Shown here: positions 6,738-8,233 of the stretch, one piece after another
Numbering within the stretch: position 1 is the stretch's first letter
Layout: each line of letters begins with the position of its first letter
Assembly: GCA_020048595.1 (NCBI GenBank)
Contig: JAIFMH010000029.1
Coordinates: 1-8,233 of the forward strand
Direction of reading: 5' to 3'
Source: Bacteroidota bacterium
GTDB taxonomy: Bacteria; Bacteroidota; Bacteroidia; Bacteroidales; UBA4417
Length of the DNA: 8,233 nt
The notes under the pieces: generated by a model
What the model was told of the DNA's origin: nothing
Database searches by the model: none
What the model saw: the letters and a program-made list of their open reading frames with translations, nothing else
Program-made: the position numbers and the translations under genes

Positions 6738-7583
6738 ATGAAAGCCATGCAACATTCTATCAAAAGTGTTTATAAACCGGTAACATTCTTTGTATTAACG
6801 TTCCTTTTAACATGGATATCCTGGTTTTTATCGGCATACTTCAGCTTCCAGGAAAACAGCGAGTCGATCTTTGTCCTATTTATGCTTCCCGGTCTCATTG
6901 CACCTTTCGCTATCGCCATGTGGATGATTTACCGATCGGGAAACAAGGAATTAAAGATATGTTTTTTTAATAAACTATTCAAGTTGAGGTTAATAAAAGC
7001 ATCAAGCATCCCGGCCATAGTATTTATAATGCCGGTGGCAGTGGTTATATCTATTCTGATTTCCACGCTGTTCGGGCAATCCATTGATCAACTCCGTTTT
7101 GCCGGCAGGTTTTCATTCTCAGCAGGTTTTATGCCGGTTCTGTTGGTACTGTTTTTAGCGGCAAGCTTCGAAGAACTGGGTTGGCGGAGTTACGCCATGG
7201 ATAGCTTAAGGCTAAAATTAAATTATTTTTCAGCCACTTTACTGTTTGGCTTATTATGGTCATTATGGCATTTCCCTTTGTTTTTTATCAAGGATTATTA
7301 CCATTACGAAATATTGCATACAAACATTCTTTTTGCCATAAACTTTATGGTAAGTATATTTCCCATGGCATTTATTATCAGCTGGTTATGCCAAAGAAAC
7401 GGCGGAAGTATTATGGCAGCCATACTGTTCCACTTTATTATTAACCTGTCGCAGGAAGCGCTGCAAATGACGCAGACCACCAAATGCATTGAAACGGGAG
7501 TTTTGCTGATAATTGCTGCCATTATAGTTGTATCCAACAGGAAAATGTTTTTTGACAAGCCTTTAAGCGAGACCTATGAATAA
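6738..7583 (+). CDS. CPBP family glutamic-type intramembrane protease
   Basis: This is a 281-residue polytopic inner-membrane protein with about eight hydrophobic segments. All three CPBP active-site motifs are complete. Motif 1 is FEELGWRSYAMDSL (Glu145, Glu146, Arg150). Motif 2 is LLWSLWHFPLF (His178). Motif 3 is LFHFIINL (His232, Asn236). In the characterised archaeal Rce1 homologue, the equivalent glutamates and histidines form the catalytic site within the membrane. The family includes prenyl-protein proteases, bacteriocin-maturation and self-immunity proteins, and many members of unknown substrate; nothing here identifies the target. A second ATG three codons later (6747) is a possible alternative start; the first was kept because it lies at a normal distance from the promoter candidate at 6706. 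The stop codon overlaps the start of the following transporter gene by 8 bases (ATGAATAA), implying co-transcription and probable translational coupling. Confidence 0.9.
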   Translation: MKAMQHSIKSVYKPVTFFVLTFLLTWISWFLSAYFSFQENSESIFVLFMLPGLIAPFAIAMWMIYRSGNKELKICFFNKLFKLRLIKASSIPAIVFIMPVAVVISILISTLFGQSIDQLRFAGRFSFSAGFMPVLLVLFLAASFEELGWRSYAMDSLRLKLNYFSATLLFGLLWSLWHFPLFFIKDYYHYEILHTNILFAINFMVSIFPMAFIISWLCQRNGGSIMAAILFHFIINLSQEALQMTQTTKCIETGVLLIIAAIIVVSNRKMFFDKPLSETYE

Positions 7584-8233
7584 GCCGGGAAGCAAATCGT
7601 TTGGCCGGTTTTTAATCATCTGGAGCGGGCAACTTATTTCAAGCATTGGTAGTGGTTTAACGGCCTTCACACTTGGTGTATATGCTTTTGAAAAGACACA
7701 AAGCGCAACGGTGTTTTCTCTGATCATATTGTTTGCATTTCTGCCTTCCTATTTACTGAAACCGATCGGAGGTGCCCTTGCTGACCGGTTCGATCGCAGG
7801 CTAATGATGATTATCGGGGATTTGGGTTCAGCACTCGGACTGGTGTTTATACTTGTGATGTTTTTTGCAGGTTGTCAAAATCTATGGGTGATATACACGG
7901 GTGTTGCTTTCAGTTCTTCCTTTGACGCTTTGCATAACCCTGCTTACAAAGCTTCGGTAACGGATTTAGTCGATGAAAAAATATATACCAAGGCCAGCGG
8001 TTTGATGCAACTGGCAGATTCATCCCGTTTTCTTATTTCTCCGGTTATTGCCGGTTTTCTGATTCAATTCCTGGCAATTGAACAGATTTTAATCATTGAT
8101 ATTGCCACCTTCATAATAGCCCTGATTCTGGTTTTTTGTGTCAAAAAGAGGGTGATTACAGCAGGCATTAATAGACATAGCGAGAGTTTTATCGCTGGCT
8201 TTGTCTGCGGGTTCAAATATACTTTCTCGCATA
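7576..8233 (+). CDS. MFS transporter (MFS_3 / MefA-like), 3' end beyond window
   Basis: The first 219 codons of an inner-membrane major facilitator are visible; the reading frame is still open at the right edge. The start (MNKPGSKSFG) leads into a first helix with the pattern Trp16-Ser-Gly-Gln19, Ser22 and Gly25-Ser26, typical of the MFS_3 / macrolide-efflux-like group. The loop between helices 2 and 3 carries the MFS signature A motif, GGALADRFDRR (about residues 65-75). About six helices can be counted (near 12-37, 46-66, 77-98, 102-122, 150-168 and 170-190), so roughly the N-terminal half of a 12-helix protein is present. Group members are mostly proton-driven exporters of small hydrophobic molecules, or are uncharacterised; the substrate is unknown. 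The ATG lies inside the end of the CPBP protease gene (8-base overlap) and lacks its own Shine-Dalgarno sequence, fitting translation coupled to the upstream gene. Confidence 0.88.
   Translation, partial: MNKPGSKSFGRFLIIWSGQLISSIGSGLTAFTLGVYAFEKTQSATVFSLIILFAFLPSYLLKPIGGALADRFDRRLMMIIGDLGSALGLVFILVMFFAGCQNLWVIYTGVAFSSSFDALHNPAYKASVTDLVDEKIYTKASGLMQLADSSRFLISPVIAGFLIQFLAIEQILIIDIATFIIALILVFCVKKRVITAGINRHSESFIAGFVCGFKYTFSH

Noticed and set aside
1..8233. CRISPR array, tRNA or rRNA genes, insertion sequences, defence-system enzymes
   Set aside because: I looked for regularly spaced repeats, cloverleaf-like sequences, transposase motifs and nuclease or helicase motifs on both strands and found none.

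Overview
The window looks like chromosomal DNA from a member of the Bacteroidota. It is moderately AT-rich. It encodes an outer-membrane beta-barrel receptor with an N-terminal carboxypeptidase-regulatory-like domain and a LytS-type kinase of the Bacteroidota style. Its genes mostly lack Shine-Dalgarno sequences, and several are preceded by TAnnTTTG boxes, the -7 element of the Bacteroidota primary sigma factor. I cannot name a genus from the sequence.

Layout, all genes on the + strand. Bases 1-477 are non-coding and hold short direct repeats, TCCCGA/TCGGGA inverted repeats, a leader stem-loop and two promoter candidates. A TonB-dependent-receptor-like outer-membrane protein follows (538-2985, alternative start 478). 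Next come a small lipoprotein (3115-3477) and a membrane-anchored double-PAS histidine kinase of the LytS/YpdA type (3526-5670). After a 139-base gap lies a polytopic CPBP-like protein with a degenerate first active-site motif (5810-6565). After a 172-base gap lies a second, motif-complete CPBP intramembrane protease (6738-7583). Its last 8 bases overlap the start of an MFS_3-type transporter (7576 onward), which runs off the right edge.

How the genes may work together. The intact CPBP gene and the transporter are almost certainly co-transcribed and probably translationally coupled. The lipoprotein and kinase are close enough (48 bases) to share a transcript, although a promoter-like box lies between them. 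The kinase has the H-box, N-box and G-box needed for activity, but no LytTR or other response regulator is present in the window. Nothing in the sequence proves a functional link between the receptor/lipoprotein/kinase half and the CPBP/transporter half. No RNA genes, CRISPR arrays, transposases or phage genes were seen. The most notable points are the side-by-side degenerate and intact CPBP proteins and the kinase without a visible partner. I do not see convincing evidence of an entirely new system.
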